A DNA stretch of 16,182 nucleotides from CALAZP01 sp964410725. GTDB lineage: Bacteria > Bacteroidota > Bacteroidia > Chitinophagales > Saprospiraceae. A model generated the notes under the pieces. That model was not told the DNA's origin, searched no databases, and saw nothing but the letters and a program-made list of their open reading frames with translations. Shown here in pieces: positions 15,679 through 16,182 of the stretch; within the stretch, counting starts at the first letter, position 1; each line of letters opens with the position of its first letter. Made by a program: the position numbers and the translations under genes. The stretch covers positions 1-16,182 of the forward strand of contig CAYPID010000047.1 of the NCBI GenBank assembly GCA_964410725.1. Direction: 5' to 3'.

Positions 15679-15692
15679 GTTTTATTGACATT
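15671..15692. promoter_or_regulatory. Palindromic operator 2 at the membrane protein/XRE promoter
   Basis: TGTCAA (15673-15678) and TTGACA (15685-15690) are an inverted repeat with the same GTTTTA spacer as operator 1. Aligned over 22 bases, the two sites agree at 17. The arm differences at positions 6 and 17 are symmetric (A/T replaced by C/G), so the dyad is preserved. It covers the -33 TTG. Confidence 0.6.
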
Positions 15693-15824
15693 ATTTTTAA
15701 AATAAAGGGCTTCTGCTGTTTGCTTAAGAATAATTTCAATTTTTCGAGTTTTTTGGCGTCAGTTCGCGTCATATGCTTGACTTTTTGTTGAGGAGGGGTT
15801 AGACTTGTAATCTTAATGTTGGTG

Positions 15825-16182
15825 ATGGATGCTGAAGAAATTATTTTTATAGATTGGAAGTCTGATGTCGGGTTCAAGTGGTTATTTGCTCGGGAAGCGG
15901 TGGCGGGGCATTTGGTAGCGTTTTTGAGGGATTTGGGGAAGGAGGTTGGTGATAAAGCGAAAATAAACTTACCTGATGAATCAACAGATCAAGAAGTCCA
16001 ATTGGAATACCTCAATGTGGAGGTGGTTACTAGAGAAGAAGTGGATTCGATTCGAAAGATTTTATTTGATGTATATGTGAAGCTGCCGGATGGTAATCGA
16101 GTGATTATAGAGATGCAGAAGGCGCCGCATAAGGATTTGGATATTAGGATGTTGAAGTATTTGGTTCGGGGGTTTGAAAGTT
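15825..16182 (+). CDS. PD-(D/E)XK nuclease of the Rpn/transposase-like family, 5' part
   Basis: The gene runs off the window end; 119 complete codons are visible. It opens with WKSDVGFKWLFAREAVAGHL (residues 11-30), the usual start of Rpn-type recombination-promoting nucleases and of the PD-(D/E)XK transposase-like family. The nuclease core follows: Asp82 in LFDVYVK and Glu96-Met-Gln98 in VIIEMQK, matching the D...ExQ active site, then RMLKYLVRG. An in-frame ATG at 15816 is an alternative start. Relatives are multicopy genes in many Bacteroidota and cyanobacteria, linked to recombination rather than classical cut-and-paste transposition. Codon choice is markedly G-rich (many TTG, GGG, GAG, GCG) compared with all other genes here, suggesting acquisition. 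The upstream 15693-15824 holds no recognised promoter or terminal inverted repeat. Confidence 0.82.
   Translation, partial: MDAEEIIFIDWKSDVGFKWLFAREAVAGHLVAFLRDLGKEVGDKAKINLPDESTDQEVQLEYLNVEVVTREEVDSIRKILFDVYVKLPDGNRVIIEMQKAPHKDLDIRMLKYLVRGFES

Noticed and set aside
15693..15824. Terminal inverted repeat or target duplication for the nuclease gene
   Set aside because: No convincing repeat pair can be tested because the right end of the element lies outside the window. The short GCGTCA repeats at 15756 and 15767 are too small to interpret.

Overview
The window looks like chromosomal DNA of a Bacteroidota bacterium, most probably of the Saprospiraceae or a close relative. The evidence is: a very large secreted protein ending in a type IX secretion (T9SS) sorting domain; internal repeats and a dockerin-like segment in the style of Saprospiraceae surface proteins; lipoproteins with sugar-dehydrogenase/PKD/cytochrome c architecture; no clear Shine-Dalgarno sequences; and several promoter candidates of the Bacteroidota TTG-N19/20-TAnnTTTG type. 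The genus is not identifiable from the sequence alone.

Layout, left to right. (1) 132-2968, + strand: a likely promoter and leader, then a two-gene operon for an IorA/IorB-type molybdenum hydroxylase: a [2Fe-2S] subunit and a Tat-exported molybdopterin subunit. (2) 3031-3447, +: a small VOC/glyoxalase-fold protein. (3) 3448-3913: a pyrimidine-rich spacer without genes. (4) 3914-4534, -: a DUF1801 + YdeI/OmpD-associated protein. (5) 4546-4588: a hairpin terminator for the large gene beyond it. (6) 4622-9490, -: a 1622-residue T9SS surface protein with LamG, C-type lectin, immunoglobulin-like/HYR-like, dockerin-like and cohesin-like parts. (7) 9717-15004, +: a divergent, translationally coupled pair. 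Its first gene is a lipoprotein with ThuA-like remnant, PQQ sugar dehydrogenase, PKD, cytochrome c and CBM6-like parts; its second is a GH92 alpha-mannosidase lipoprotein. (8) 15022-15629, -: a four-helix membrane protein followed by a small XRE repressor, under a promoter flanked by two nearly identical palindromes. (9) 15825 to the end, +: the 5' part of a PD-(D/E)XK (Rpn/transposase-like) nuclease gene with a G-rich, different base composition.

How they may work together: the lectin-type surface protein and the divergent mannosidase/sugar-dehydrogenase pair suggest glycan capture, trimming of terminal mannose and periplasmic or surface oxidation of sugars, with electrons passed to the fused cytochrome c. 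This is inference from domains and proximity. The most distinctive structure that is directly visible is the pair of 22-bp palindromes, 41 bp apart, over the promoter of the membrane protein-XRE operon. No CRISPR, tRNA, rRNA or complete insertion sequence was seen, and I found no convincing wholly new system.
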